Below are positions 25,801-37,000 of a DNA stretch of 64,000 nt, piece after piece. Within the stretch, counting starts at the first letter, position 1, and the number at the start of each line of letters is the position of its first letter. Source of the stretch: Erodium maritimum (taxonomy: Eukaryota > Streptophyta > Magnoliopsida > Geraniales > Geraniaceae). The translations under genes were made by a program, and so were the position numbers. The stretch covers positions 1,493,001 through 1,557,000 of the forward strand of contig OY997594.1 in NCBI GenBank assembly GCA_963921825.1. Direction: 5' to 3'. A model generated the notes under the pieces. The model saw only the letters and a list, made by a program, of their open reading frames with translations. It was not told the DNA's origin and did not search any database.

Positions 25801-28800
25801 CAAGAGCATACACACTGCAAGCAAATGCCAAGAAGTAAAATGAGAATGCATTCTAGAAGAGCTCATAATGCAGCAATGAAGATATGTAAGCACAAAATCC
25901 GTTAATACATACTTCGCAAACATGGACGAAATACGAAATAAAAGTGAATCATGCAAGAATCGTTCAAGATCAACTTGAAAACTTACAAGGGGGGGAGTCC
26001 CTTGAGCAATACACTGAACTGCAGAAGACCAATCTGCATTCCACATATATGGTCCAACCACAGCTTGCAGGGGAATTGTTTCCGTGCTTCCCACAGACTT
26101 TGATGATTTCTGAATGGGAGGTGCTAAGCCAAAAAGAGCAATATAAAACCAAAAATTGCGAAATAACTTCAGTAGTGAGGGTTCCACATCTAGAGTAGGG
26201 TCAAAATCAGAACATATTTGAGCAACAGCAGGAAGTAGAGGACCCAGAAAATCTGCTCCACTACTGCAATAGTTTGAATATAACAGACATGGAATCACTA
26301 GATCCATTCAGAAAAATAAAAACTATAAGCAGTACTGTATATTGTAAAGCCATAAGACTACATAATACCTTCCACTTGTGGACTCAGCAGCCAGGCCAAC
26401 ATCTGAGCACAAAGATAGCAACCTGTGACGAAAATCTGAACGCAACTTAGTACTAGTCAGACCACTAGCAATCAGAAGAAACCCTGCAGGAAGAGTCTGG
26501 AATGTGATAGAAGCAGTGAGCATCATTCAATAGTTTACATTGTCAAGCAACTAAACAACAAAATGATTCATGGTTAATAGATACCTCAACACGTTCTGTG
26601 TTGGCCTCAGAGGGCAATTTTTTGTTTCCAGCGGACCCCATACTTGAAACTTTACTCAAGTAACTTCTTGTCATCAGAACAACTGTCTCACGATATGACT
26701 TCTCAAAACCCAAACTAGCCATGCGAGATACAGCATCAAGAAGCTACAGTAAATGATCAAATTGGTTGAGAGACCAAACTGGTATAAACAAAGGATGCCT
26801 CTAGAACTATCTTGCTTAGTAGTGTTAAACGAAACAATCTAATACAAGGATGAAAACCCCTTAATCAGCAAATATATAATCTAAAGATAATGGTTCCATA
26901 CTCGAAGTCTCAATAAACTAGGAGTTGAAGCATCACCCTCTTCTAAGCTCTCAATATACAGAGGCAGTATCATATCTACCACTTCAGATTTATTGACAGC
27001 AACATTCAGATCAGCAAGCAAGCGTATAATGTTAAGCTGCACAACAGGGACTGCCTGTTTCTCCTTATCAACCTGAAAGTGGCGCGATTAGATAAGAACA
27101 CAACAACTTGAAAGCAAAATAAGTAAGTAAATATATAGATATTTCCAATTGGCACAAAACACAATTTGACAGGTATAAACCTAAAGCATATACAGTATTG
27201 GATTTAGCAACCCACTGTGACTAACAGTTTTCAAAAAGCTATTCCAGGACACTAATATTGAATATATGATGTGAATCCCTTAGGAAAAACATCTGCATAT
27301 GACAAATAAAATATTCATTCTTATTTACTTTTGTAAAAAAAAGGTTCCTGTAAAGCTTAAAAGCAAACAGGTCAGCAATATATGCAACCACGCTGTATGT
27401 GAATTTGTATATTGGGCTTCAAAGAGAAGCCAAAATGATAAAATGAGGGGGTGGAGATGAGAATGGTTACTGGATTTGTGATAACACATGAAATGATAGG
27501 ATTAGGAATGAAGCTATGTACTGCACAAGTTGGGGTGGCTACAACTGAAAGATAAGATGAGGGAAAACTGACTAAAATTGTTTGGGCATCTGTACTGTAA
27601 GGAGATTAGTACTAGATAGGACAGAGCACGGAAGGATAATACTTGTGGACTGTGGAGGATCGCAAATAGTTTTTCTTAAGGATTCATGTAGCCCCAACTT
27701 AGTTTGGGAAGGGCTTTATTATTGTTGTTTGTAGAAAGTTCGGACTAAGAATATGTCACGCATTTACATCAAGAAACTTTTGAGCAGCAAAACATTAATA
27801 TATATACATGTCAAACTCAACCAAGCACATAATGAACGTGCATGCATATGAAGAAAAAAAATTACATGTAAACACAACCAGACACATAATGTATATGTAA
27901 CTGACACTTGTGTTCTTGTATAATGGATATGCAGCCATCATTCAGTAACCAAAATAGTAGTATCGTTCAGATAATATGGAGGAACCACATGAAGTTCATA
28001 TTACTGGAAGACTTCTAATATGCTCTGCTGAGTTTAAGGGAGGAGAAGCCTACCTGTTCATCAAATTCGTTTCTTTCACGGATACATTGAGCTAATCCCA
28101 TGATAAATGTGTCCACAGGAGCCCGGTCCTTGCTCCAGCCAGCTTCAATTATCTCTTGACTAGTCTTCAGGACACTCACAAACATGGCTCCCTGGCTGCT
28201 GCTCCAAGTATCTTCCTGTTATGAAGACATCATACAAAATTTAATATTATGAACAGAAAAGAAAAAATCCCAATTTCATCCCCAAATAAGCACCTGTGCA
28301 CATGCAGACAGCACAAGGGGTTTCAGGCGAATGAGCAAAACTCGAAGTGGCTGACCTCCTCTAGTAACAGCAACTTGTGCAACCCCAGCTAGCAAAGAAC
28401 TAAAGAGCTCTTCACAAAGTCTCAGCTTTCTCCACGCAGAGAGGAGACATGCTTCGGCAGCATCAATTAGCAATGCTAGAGTCTCAAGCACCAGCCTTTT
28501 AGATGACTTTCCATCAGAATCAAGGGATACGAGGCTCTTACTTATCAACTTTGCAACAGCCTTATAAGTTGAAAGTTTTGTATTAATTCTGCTTTTTAAA
28601 GATGCTCCTTGTTCAGTCCAATCCCGTTTCCGTAGCTGCCCATATAACACACTACTATCATACCATCTTTTTCTAAATTCCATTTCTTCCAGAAATTCAT
28701 ATTTAAATCTTGGGTTAAATGTACAAACCTACCCTTATGTATTGGTCACAAACAGTAAGCTACCCAAAATTTAAAAGTGTTAAATGAAGGACCTTATGTT

Positions 28801-30017
28801 TTGGTCACATGTCATTTAAATGCCTTTATGAATTTGTCACATACCATTTACATGCTTTATGAATTATTCACAGACCATTTACATACCTTTATGAATTGAT
28901 CACACATCTTTTACATACCTTATGAATTAGTCACATATCATTTACATGCCTCCAATAGTGACCAATACTTTAGGGTAGTTTGTTGTTTGTGACCAATACT
29001 TTAGAGTAGGTTTTTACATTTAACCCTTAAATCTTATCCCTACACATGATAATAATTCACATGTGCATACACAACAACAAGTCAACAACACATCAGAGAT
29101 TATTATACCAAAAAACATACCTTGAGAAAAATGGACATTAATTGGAGCTGCCTTTTAGATATCTGTCTAACCTGCTCCAGTAACTTGCCATCAATTTGAA
29201 CTTTATCCAATATGTGAGAAATTAGTTTAAGCGCAATTTCTTGCCTCTCCAAGACCTCAATAGAACCTTCCTCGAAGTGAGCTATTAATTGCTTAATCAC
29301 AGAGGCACCTCCTCCCCCATCATTAAACCCTAGATTCAATCCCAATTGATCAATACCACTCTTCCAAAAAACGCTACCCATCGCCGAGGAATTGGCGGGA
29401 GACCCGATGGCTTGACGTTGCTTCCCATTCTTCGGCGAGCTATGGACCGACGACGCCGCCGAAGCATGGCCCTTCTGCGCCGGAGCCGGAAACTGTTCGA
29501 TAAGGCTCTCAACCAATTTCTCCGCATCGGAAGGCAAAATTGGCGGGAAACTGTCCGATAAGGCCGAGAGAAACGCCTTGGAAACCTCCGAATGATCCTC
29601 ATCGGCGAGCGCCGCCGTCACGACCTCCCCCATGAACCCCTCCACCTCCGTGGAGAAATCCCCCGACGATTTCGTGGCCTCGTCGACGTACCGCAGGAAA
29701 TCGCCGAAGAACGAGCGGATCAAATCGCTCCCGTACGACTGCGGCCAGTAAGTCTTCGAAAACGACGACGGAATCGACCGGAGAAACGCGAGGACGATCG
29801 ATTGCGGCCGTTGATCCGAGAAATCGGGGCATTTCGAGAGGAACCGAGCCGCCGCGAGCACCGCATTGAGCTGCGACCTCGAAACCCTAGGCGATCCGGA
29901 GAGGAGCGAGTCCGGCGACGGACACCGATTGCAAATCCAGGTGAGCTTCTCGGCGAATTGCGCCGGCTTCTGCCCTATCAAGTCACACAATTCGATCAAT
30001 GCGTCCATCGGAGCCAC
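13811..30017 (-). CDS. PI4KA1: Phosphatidylinositol 4-kinase alpha (type III PI4K)
   Basis: Makes PI4P from phosphatidylinositol at the plasma membrane, in plants within a complex with scaffold proteins. Exons: 29121-30017, 28294-28635, 28054-28215, 26902-27072, 26585-26743, 26369-26496, 25987-26263, 24977-25145, 24566-24780, 23776-23934, 23500-23682, 22758-23264, 22297-22656, 21475-21689, 20778-20940, 20455-20591, 19727-19877, 18624-18890, 17911-17988, 17741-17779, 16957-17129, 16386-16581, 15482-15622, 14723-14931, 14467-14628, 13811-14069. Total 5919 nt, 1972 aa, close to the Arabidopsis protein (about 2030). The N-terminal helical solenoid starts [20 protein letters not shown]; the helical PIK region includes [20 protein letters not shown]; the kinase domain has the ATP-site block [12 protein letters not shown], catalytic loop [11 protein letters not shown], activation loop HIDFGF, and the end [13 protein letters not shown] second ATG at 30008 is an equal start candidate. 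The donor at 24565 could also be placed 3 nt away. Confidence 0.96.
14436..14460. repeat. Harbinger-MITE terminal fragment beside a PI4K splice donor
   Basis: The sequence TAAGAGCATCATCTCCAATG resembles TAA plus the terminus of the Harbinger MITEs, with one small insertion. It stands only a few bases intronic of the exon whose donor is at 14465-14466. No opposite terminus was found nearby. It may be a truncated copy or an excision scar. Confidence 0.35.
15036..15450. mobile_element. Mutator-like MITE (GGGATAATTGCAAAAA family) in a PI4K intron
   Basis: The left end reads GGGATGATTGCAAAAAAGTA, the right end is a diverged inverted copy ending near TTTTTCGTAATTAGCCC. The two arms are complementary through the middle (ATCCCTTAAATTTCT against AAATTAAGGGAT). 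It occupies most of the intron between exons 14723-14931 and 15482-15622 and ends about 30 bp from the latter. Confidence 0.65.
15719..16224. mobile_element. MITE of the TTTTTGACAATTAACCC family, interrupted by a solo LTR
   Basis: The right end TAGTTTTTGACAATTAACCC and inner motifs (TGTGTGGGCAAT, ACAACTATAGAATGCATTAT) match the intact copy at 61089-61408, which has a perfect 9-bp duplication. The left end is shortened. About 227 bp in the middle (15778-16004) is a later insertion. It lies in the intron between exons 15482-15622 and 16386-16581. Confidence 0.7.
15778..16004. mobile_element. Solo LTR of a small LTR retrotransposon, nested in a MITE
   Basis: The 227-bp unit starts TGTTATGACC and ends GTCCGTAACA, the TG...CA ends of an LTR. 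A perfect 5-bp duplication, CACAA, flanks it (15773-15777 and 16005-16009). There is no internal domain or second LTR, so it is a recombined remnant. The length fits a TRIM-like element, but the family is unknown. The intact duplication suggests a younger age than the surrounding MITE. Confidence 0.75.
16770..16895. repeat. Short tandem repeat in a PI4K intron (about 55-bp unit, three copies)
   Basis: The motif ATTTTGAACTTGGTATTCC and relatives occurs near 16776, 16830 and 16873, with TTTGATTCCGTTC and TTTAATTTCGTTC between them. It lies between exons 16386-16581 and 16957-17129. Confidence 0.6.
27430..27735 (+). mobile_element. Decayed 3' end of a LINE in a PI4K intron
   Basis: The terminal sequence TCATGTAGCCCCAACTTAGT, followed by a TTATTATTGTTGTTT tail, is the usual 3' end of a common plant LINE group. 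Upstream, one frame gives [10 protein letters not shown] and another RLKLFGHL-like residues, matching the C-terminal end of such polymerases (VGVAPI...RWFGHV). The frame is interrupted by stops and shifts, and the reverse-transcriptase core is absent. It sits in the large intron between exons 26902-27072 and 28054-28215. Confidence 0.6.
28712..29026. mobile_element. Mutator-like MITE with perfect 9-bp target duplication in PI4K intron 1
   Basis: Terminal inverted repeats of about 54 bp start GGGTTAAATGTACAAACCTA at the left and GGGTTAAATGTAAAAACCTA at the right, read inward. Both flanks are TTAAATCTT (28703-28711 and 29027-29035), a perfect 9-bp duplication. The interior is five copies of a 32-bp unit built on CTTATGAATTRGTCACATA and CATTTACATGCC. 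It is non-coding and lies between exons 1 and 2. Confidence 0.9.
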
Positions 30018-31036
30018 AAACGATCAAAATCTCTCGCGATTCAGATCTCCAATGGCTGATTCCGGCGAAATCTGTACGTGGAGACAACAAAAAAAAAGCG
30101 CATAAAAAGCAACAAACCACGGATCAAGGAAACAATGGCATTGGCGATGGCGATGGCGATGACGAAGATGGAGGATTAGGGTTCACAGAGAACGACCCGG
30201 AGAAGAAGATGGTTTTGGATTTGAGGGAAATGTGTGTGTTCTCTGGAATTGACGTTGCCAAGTTTCACGTTCCTTGTGATCTTTTTGTTTGTTCCTTTTT
30301 TCAGATCCTATTTTTCTATTTTTTTTTTTTTTTTATTCTCTATGTCTTCACTGAATCTTATGTATCTATATATCCGTCACTGGACGAGAGAGAAAGGTGA
30401 CGTCCACGGCCCACGTGTGCCTTTCGACCGGGCTGACTCAGCTCCTTGAGTTTCGGGTTGTGCTTAATTTAGATCACTGTCGTTGATTAGAAGGAGATTA
30501 TAAATCTATCAATTTTGGGTTACATGTTTTTTTTTAAACTTGAATCATGCATGTGTTTAAATAAAACATTTAAAAACAACAATCACAAAAATACATATAA
30601 CATAATAAATAAAATGTTCTAACATCATGAGACCACCAAGAAAATGAATATGATATTCATTTGTCGAACCATTCTATAAGTATTGTGGTATCGAGCAACC
30701 GGTAAAACTGGACTGACTTCTAATATTACACGTGGCTTGTTTTAATACACTCGTTCAAACGAACGACATCTGCCTCCACTTCATCCATGTCATTCGTTGA
30801 TCAAAAGAAACCGACGTCTAGACAGATAAAGGTTCAACTTAACAATTCGTCTCATGTACATATTTATGATATCGTGACACGAACGATTTGTCCCTTCCCT
30901 CCGTATTATGAAAGAATCGCAACATTTCGTTTTCATACTCACGAACCACACTCAAGTCTCAACAAAAAAACAATATTCCATAAAACAAACCCATTTTTAT
31001 TTATTTATCTCAACCTTCAATGGAACATTCACAAAT
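30018..31036. other. Spacer between the PI4K start and the PERK stop
   Basis: Both genes run on the minus strand, so this should hold the PI4K promoter and 5' UTR (close to 30018) and the PERK 3' UTR (just below 31037). There is an imperfect GCGATGGCGATGGCGATGA run at about 30135-30165 and a long T-run near 30320. No conserved open frame was found on either strand. Confidence 0.6.
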
Positions 31037-34000
31037 TCAAGGCACTAGCTTCCGGGTTTGGTTGATGGACTCTCGGCTCTCGCCAGAGTCGTCGCTACTA
31101 CTAACCGAAGGATTGAGACCATACTCGCTAGTGGCGCCGAACTCGCTGCTACTATACTCCTCCGTCTCTAGCGCTATCTTCCGGAACTTCCTCATTTGCG
31201 CCGAGTACGTGTCCGCGCCCTCCTCCGCCACGCCGCCGAAGGCCGTGCTCTGGCCCGGCTTGAGGCCGTCGTTCAAGTCCTCGAGCGACATGTCGCCCTC
31301 TAGCGCCCGCACGATCTGGCTCATCTTGGGGCGCCTTCGCGCTGAGTGTCTTATAGACGCGGAGGCGCAAGCGACCATGCGCCTCATTTCGTGCGGCGCG
31401 TACTTCTTTTCTAGGCGCGGGTCCGCGAACGGGTCGTAGTTCCTGTCCTCCATGGCTTGTTGTAGAAGAGGCCTTGCCTGATCAAATATATATACACATA
31501 TAAGTATCGGAGATAATGGTCATGTTCAGTGAATTAAATCGGTAAAAAAAAACAAGTTCAATATTAAACTTGTTTTTTATTTATTGGTAATGAACACTAC
31601 ATTACCCAATGACAAAAACAGTACCTTAAGTATTGGTTACGAGATTCTGTTAATTAAAATGGACATAATATTCTATTTCGTTAGTCATATGACCTCATGT
31701 GTCACTTAATGGATAGTAAAATAACTTTTTTACTTTTACTTATTTGACCTATATACATTTCATAAGGAACATTACCATTATACCCTCGTTATTGTTCCTT
31801 ATAAAATGTATAGAAGTCAAATAAGTAAGGACAAAATCGTTATTTTATCATCTATTAAGTGATATGACTAACTAAATCGAATATTTCGTTCATTTTTACT
31901 AACAAAATCGCGTGACCAATACTTAAGGCAGTGCATTTGTCATTTTGAAATGTTGGAAAATATAGTGTTTGTGACCAATAGTTAAGAGTAAGTTTCATTA
32001 TTTAATCCCCAAAAATTGACGGATTAATTAATCACCCATTCGACTAAGGTTTCCTCCATTTGACCCGTCATGTCGACTGGTCGTCGACCTGTGATTAGTT
32101 CCAACAGCATGATCCCGAACGAGTACACGTCGGATTTTTCGGTTAGTTGTCCGCTCGACGCATATTCGGGTGCCAAGTATCTGCAACATGTATATAGATT
32201 GAGATGAGGTGACACAAAAAAAGATTTAGGATACTTTAAATAAAATACGAAAGATTTAGAGTATTGAGATGAAATTATCCCCCAAACTAACAAGTTCAAC
32301 CTGGTATAAATGAATCATTTTCAACTAAATATACGTAATCATAACTCGTATTATAATTATTAGAGGAGAAACTAACGAAGACCGATTCACGATCTATAAT
32401 AACTCTCAGTTTCTTACCCAAATGTCCCCATAATATGAGTAGAAACATGCGTATAATCGTCCGAAGTTAACTTGGCCAATCCAAAATCCGCAACCTAAAT
32501 AAATTAACCCAATCGAATATATAGCTCGAATAAAATAAGATAAAATAATATAAATAGTCACATGATTTAAAATCATAATTGTTTGTACCTTAGCCTCAAA
32601 AAAGTAATCAAGTAGAATGTTGGCCGTTTTAATATCTCTATGAATAATCCGAGGATGACCTGTGTAAACAATAGTGTCATGATTTCAAAACTTTAATTAT
32701 AATGCATAAATAATTAAATATAAGTTTGATTTTAATAAAATATTATTTACAATCTTCGTGTAGGTAAGCGAGCCCCTTCGCCGATCCCATTGCGATTTTC
32801 ATTCTCATGCCCCATTCTATTGGAGGACGACCTCTCCCTGATGAACAACAAAATAAGATTTTTGTTTAAGGTTAAAATTTAGGGTTATCATAAATCAATA
32901 AAAAAAATAGAGTATCAAAACATATTTTTAAAAAGAGGTAATTTTATTTTAATATTTTAAAATTTTGTTATTTCATTTAGAGTACCTTAAATCTTTTTTG
33001 TATCACTTTAGTACCCTAAATTTTTTATTAATTCATTTAGAGTACTTTATTTTTTTTTTGTTACCTTAATACCCTAAACTTTCATTAATTCTATTTTAGT
33101 ACCCACTGTTAACTTTCCATCCAAAACAAGTAAAATGACCATAATATTCTTCACTACCAACCGAATTTTGGTAAAGTTAAAAGTAGATATTAAAATAGAA
33201 TTAATGAAAATTTAGGGTATTGAGACACGAAAAAGATTTAAAGTATTTCAAATGATTAATGAAAATTTAGAATACCGAGATGATATAAAACACATTTAGA
33301 GTACTTTAAATGAAATATGAAAATTTTAAGCAACTAAAGTAGAATTATCCCTAAAAAAAACCATGGACTAATTTTTTTATTTCATTTTGTGTAAACTTAT
33401 TTTAAAGTAACATATATTTTCTTTTATAATCATTTGAACCTCATGAACATTTTTTTTTACTTTTAAAGGGTAACATCGTCATTTAAAATCAAATTGTGTA
33501 ATAAAATACAAGTTCATTACACTTCCTTACCATTATCAAAGAAGATGAATACAAGTTATGAAAAAAGAATACATCATGATTTTTTTTGGTAACTCTACTA
33601 ACACTCCCTCGTCAATCATCAATTTTTTTTAAAAACATATACACTATCATTTTCATTATTCACAGAAAACCCACAATTCTGTTATTTTATTCCCCAAAAC
33701 TCACACGTGTATATATCATGGATTTTTTGAAACATTATTAATGGAATCCGTGAGTTTTTTTATTATCATAAGAGCAGTTCCAACGGGTCGTGTCTATCCG
33801 TCGTGTCTGACGTAGGCACGGCCCTGACACGACGCGTAGACACGGCTGGTCGTGTCAGCGGGTCGTCTCTGCGGTGCCGTGCCTACTGGTCGTGGCTGGA
33901 TCTGGCAACGACGCAGCCGGTCGTGTCAGGCGCCAATGGCTAGTCCGTTGGCCAGTCACAACCCGACACGTGGCAACGCCGACTCCCAAAGTGCCCAACA

Positions 34001-37000
34001 ATTTCCTATAAATTCAAATCTACCCTAATTGAAATCTCACTTCTCCTCTCTTCTTTCAAGCTTCTATTCATTTATTCCTCTCCAAATCCTATAGTTTTTT
34101 CCTAAATCTATTTTTTTCGATGGCGAATCTTCCAACGCTAGACGAAATGAAGCAAATGACAGAAGAAGAAATAGACGCCGCGATGGATAGGTATCTGGAG
34201 GCAACACAACAAGCATTAGAGGATCAACTGATGGCAGCCTTACAGCCAATGGGTGAGGATGATGATGAGGCCGAGAGCTCAATGTCGGCGCCGAGACCCA
34301 AGCGGAGAGTGATTGAGCGCAACCGCAAAGATGCACACGAAGGGTTGATCCCTGACTACTTCGCGCCTCAACCGGTGTACAACGACCAACAATTTCGGCG
34401 ACGGTTCCGGATGTCGAGGGACGTGTTCATACGGGTCATGAATGGTTTGAGTGGCCGATTCGCCTACTTCCGGAACAACAAGGATGCTACAGGGTGAGCC
34501 TCTTTCACTCCACACCAGAAGTGCACGGTAGCACTTCGTCAGCTCTGTTATGGAAGTCCAGCTGATGCCTGCGACGAGTATTTGCGAATGGTAGAGACCA
34601 CTGCGCTGGACTGCCTGAAGAAGTTTTGCATTGGCGTCATCAAGGTTTACGGGCGGACCTATCCACGACGCCCGCCCGTGGAAGATACAAAACGGTTGTT
34701 GCGAACCAACGAAGAGCGCGACTTTCCGGGGATGATAGGGAGTCTGGACTGCATGCATTGGGATTGGAAGAACTGTCTTGTGGCATGGGCTGCCCAGTTC
34801 CCAAGTAGGGACCACGGGAACGTCCCCACAATCATGCTCGAAGCAGTAGCATCCCAAGACCTTTGGATCTGACACTCTTTCTTCGGGACACCGGGCTCCA
34901 ACAACGACATCAACGTGCTCAATAGGTCTACACTATTCTCCCAAGCAGTAAAAGGCTTCGCCCCAGATGTGAAGTTCAAGATCAGCGGTAGAGAATACGA
35001 AACCCTGCATTACTTGACAGATGGAATTTATCCTGCTTGGACAACATTTGTGAAGTTCATACCTGCTCCACAAACGCCGAAACAACGATGCTTTGCTAGA
35101 TACTAAGAGGCGTGTAGGAAGGACATCGAACGGGCGTTTGGACTTCTACAGGCCCGGTTTCACATCGTTACTCGCTCGGGCCGAATGTGGGATAAGGGCT
35201 CACTCTCAGTGATCATGACTGCTTGTGTGATCCTACACAACATGATCGTTGAGGATGAGCGGAGGCCGTGGCCCACTGATCCGTTTGCAGATATTGGTGT
35301 CCCGGACCCAAGCGTCCGTAGAGGACCACCACCAGCGGTGACCAGGGAAAGTATCCTGGGCCATAGAGAAAGGATTCGGGATCGGAATGTTCATCACCAA
35401 CTCCACGATGATCTCATCGAACACATTTGGGCTAAATTTGGAGATGGCGGCCACAATTAAATATTAATCATCAACGTTAATGTAATTTTTATTTGGTTTC
35501 AAATAAAAAAATTGTTATGCAATTCGTATTTGGTTCTAATTAAAAATGTTACAAATATTGGGGGTGTTTTTTGAATTATTGAAACTATCCTGACACTACT
35601 CTTGACACTGGTCCTGACACTACCATTGGAAGAGCAGTGTCAGGAAGCCAAAAAGCACTCCCTGACACTGCTCCTTGACACTGCACAGTGTCTAACCATT
35701 GTAGATGCTCTAAGAGTGTCTTAAAGAAAAAAGAAATAGTCGAATGAATGCGAACAACATTTTCTTTGCTATTTTTTATAGCTAGCCCTAAAATTAAGAA
35801 TTGAAGCAAAGGTACGAAATAGTTCGATTGTTGTACATTACCGTGTAAGTGGAACTCGAGGTTATTGTTGGGGACAAATTCGTACACCAACATTCTCTGC
35901 TCTTGTGCTATACAATACCCCACCAACGACACCAAGTGACGGTGGTGGACGCGACTGATGATCTCCACCTCCGCTTGAAACTCGCGCTCGCCCTGACCGC
36001 TACCGGATTTAAGGCTCTTCACTGCGACTTCCTTACCGTTGGGCAAAACTCCCTTGTGCACGTACCCGAACCCGCCCTGACCCAACAAGTTCGATTGCGC
36101 GAACCCTGAAGTAGCCGCCACTAGCTCGTCGTAGCTGAAGGAGTTTTTGTTGATCCCTAAGGACGGAGGGAGGAGGGGTAATGTGGCGTGATGATGAGAA
36201 CGTGGGCTCGATAGAGGTGAGCTCATGTCTGCACTATGAGGAACCGCAGGAGGACCGTGGGTAGGGGAAAAGGGCTCTCCCCATGGTCCGGGGGTCCCCA
36301 TTGGTGGAGGTATGTGAAGAACGTGGTGGTCGGAGTTATGCCACTTCTTGTGATGGTGGGGATGTAGGTGGTTGGTGTAGTATTGTCCGCCTGTGGATAC
36401 ACAACAAAAACCAGATTTGAAAATGTAGTACACTTGTTGAATTAGGTTATGTTTATGAGTTACAAATATTTCATAATTAAAAGATTGATATAACTATTTA
36501 ATGATAAAATTGATATTTTACATGTAATCTGATCTCCCACGTAAAATATAATCGGACTAAACTTTTACGTATGGATTTGAGACCAGACGTGAAATCTAAC
36601 ATAGATCTGACATGTAAATCGAAACTTGTTTATCTAATTTGATCATTCGTACAAGAGTTTTAGTCCCAAGAACCGACAGGGGCGGATCCATAAATATAAC
36701 GTAGGGTATGCCATCGATTATTGTTAATGTGGTAGAAAAATAAATAGAAAATACACTCACATGCAAATGACGTGCAATACATGTCTTAAAATGACTATAA
36801 TTTTTCATACAAACTCCAATTCTAATGCTACAAAATAACTTATACCGCTCTAAATCCGCCCCCGACAACCTGTATTTTCATGGGACCTAACTATTGTACT
36901 CCTATAACAAAACGTACCATTGGGACAGCCGTTTGCATAGTAGTGAATCTGATCATGACCGCCGAAGTGCTGCTGCTTTTTCTTTTTCCTCTTCTTGCCA

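Noticed and set aside
29592-30059. Long + strand frame opposite PI4K exon 1
   Set aside because: It is the antisense of a GC-rich exon; its Arg-rich composition is typical of such shadows.
34279-34875. 198-codon minus-strand frame inside the Harbinger transposon
   Set aside because: Antisense of the transposase; the sense frame has the DDE motifs, this one has no domain.
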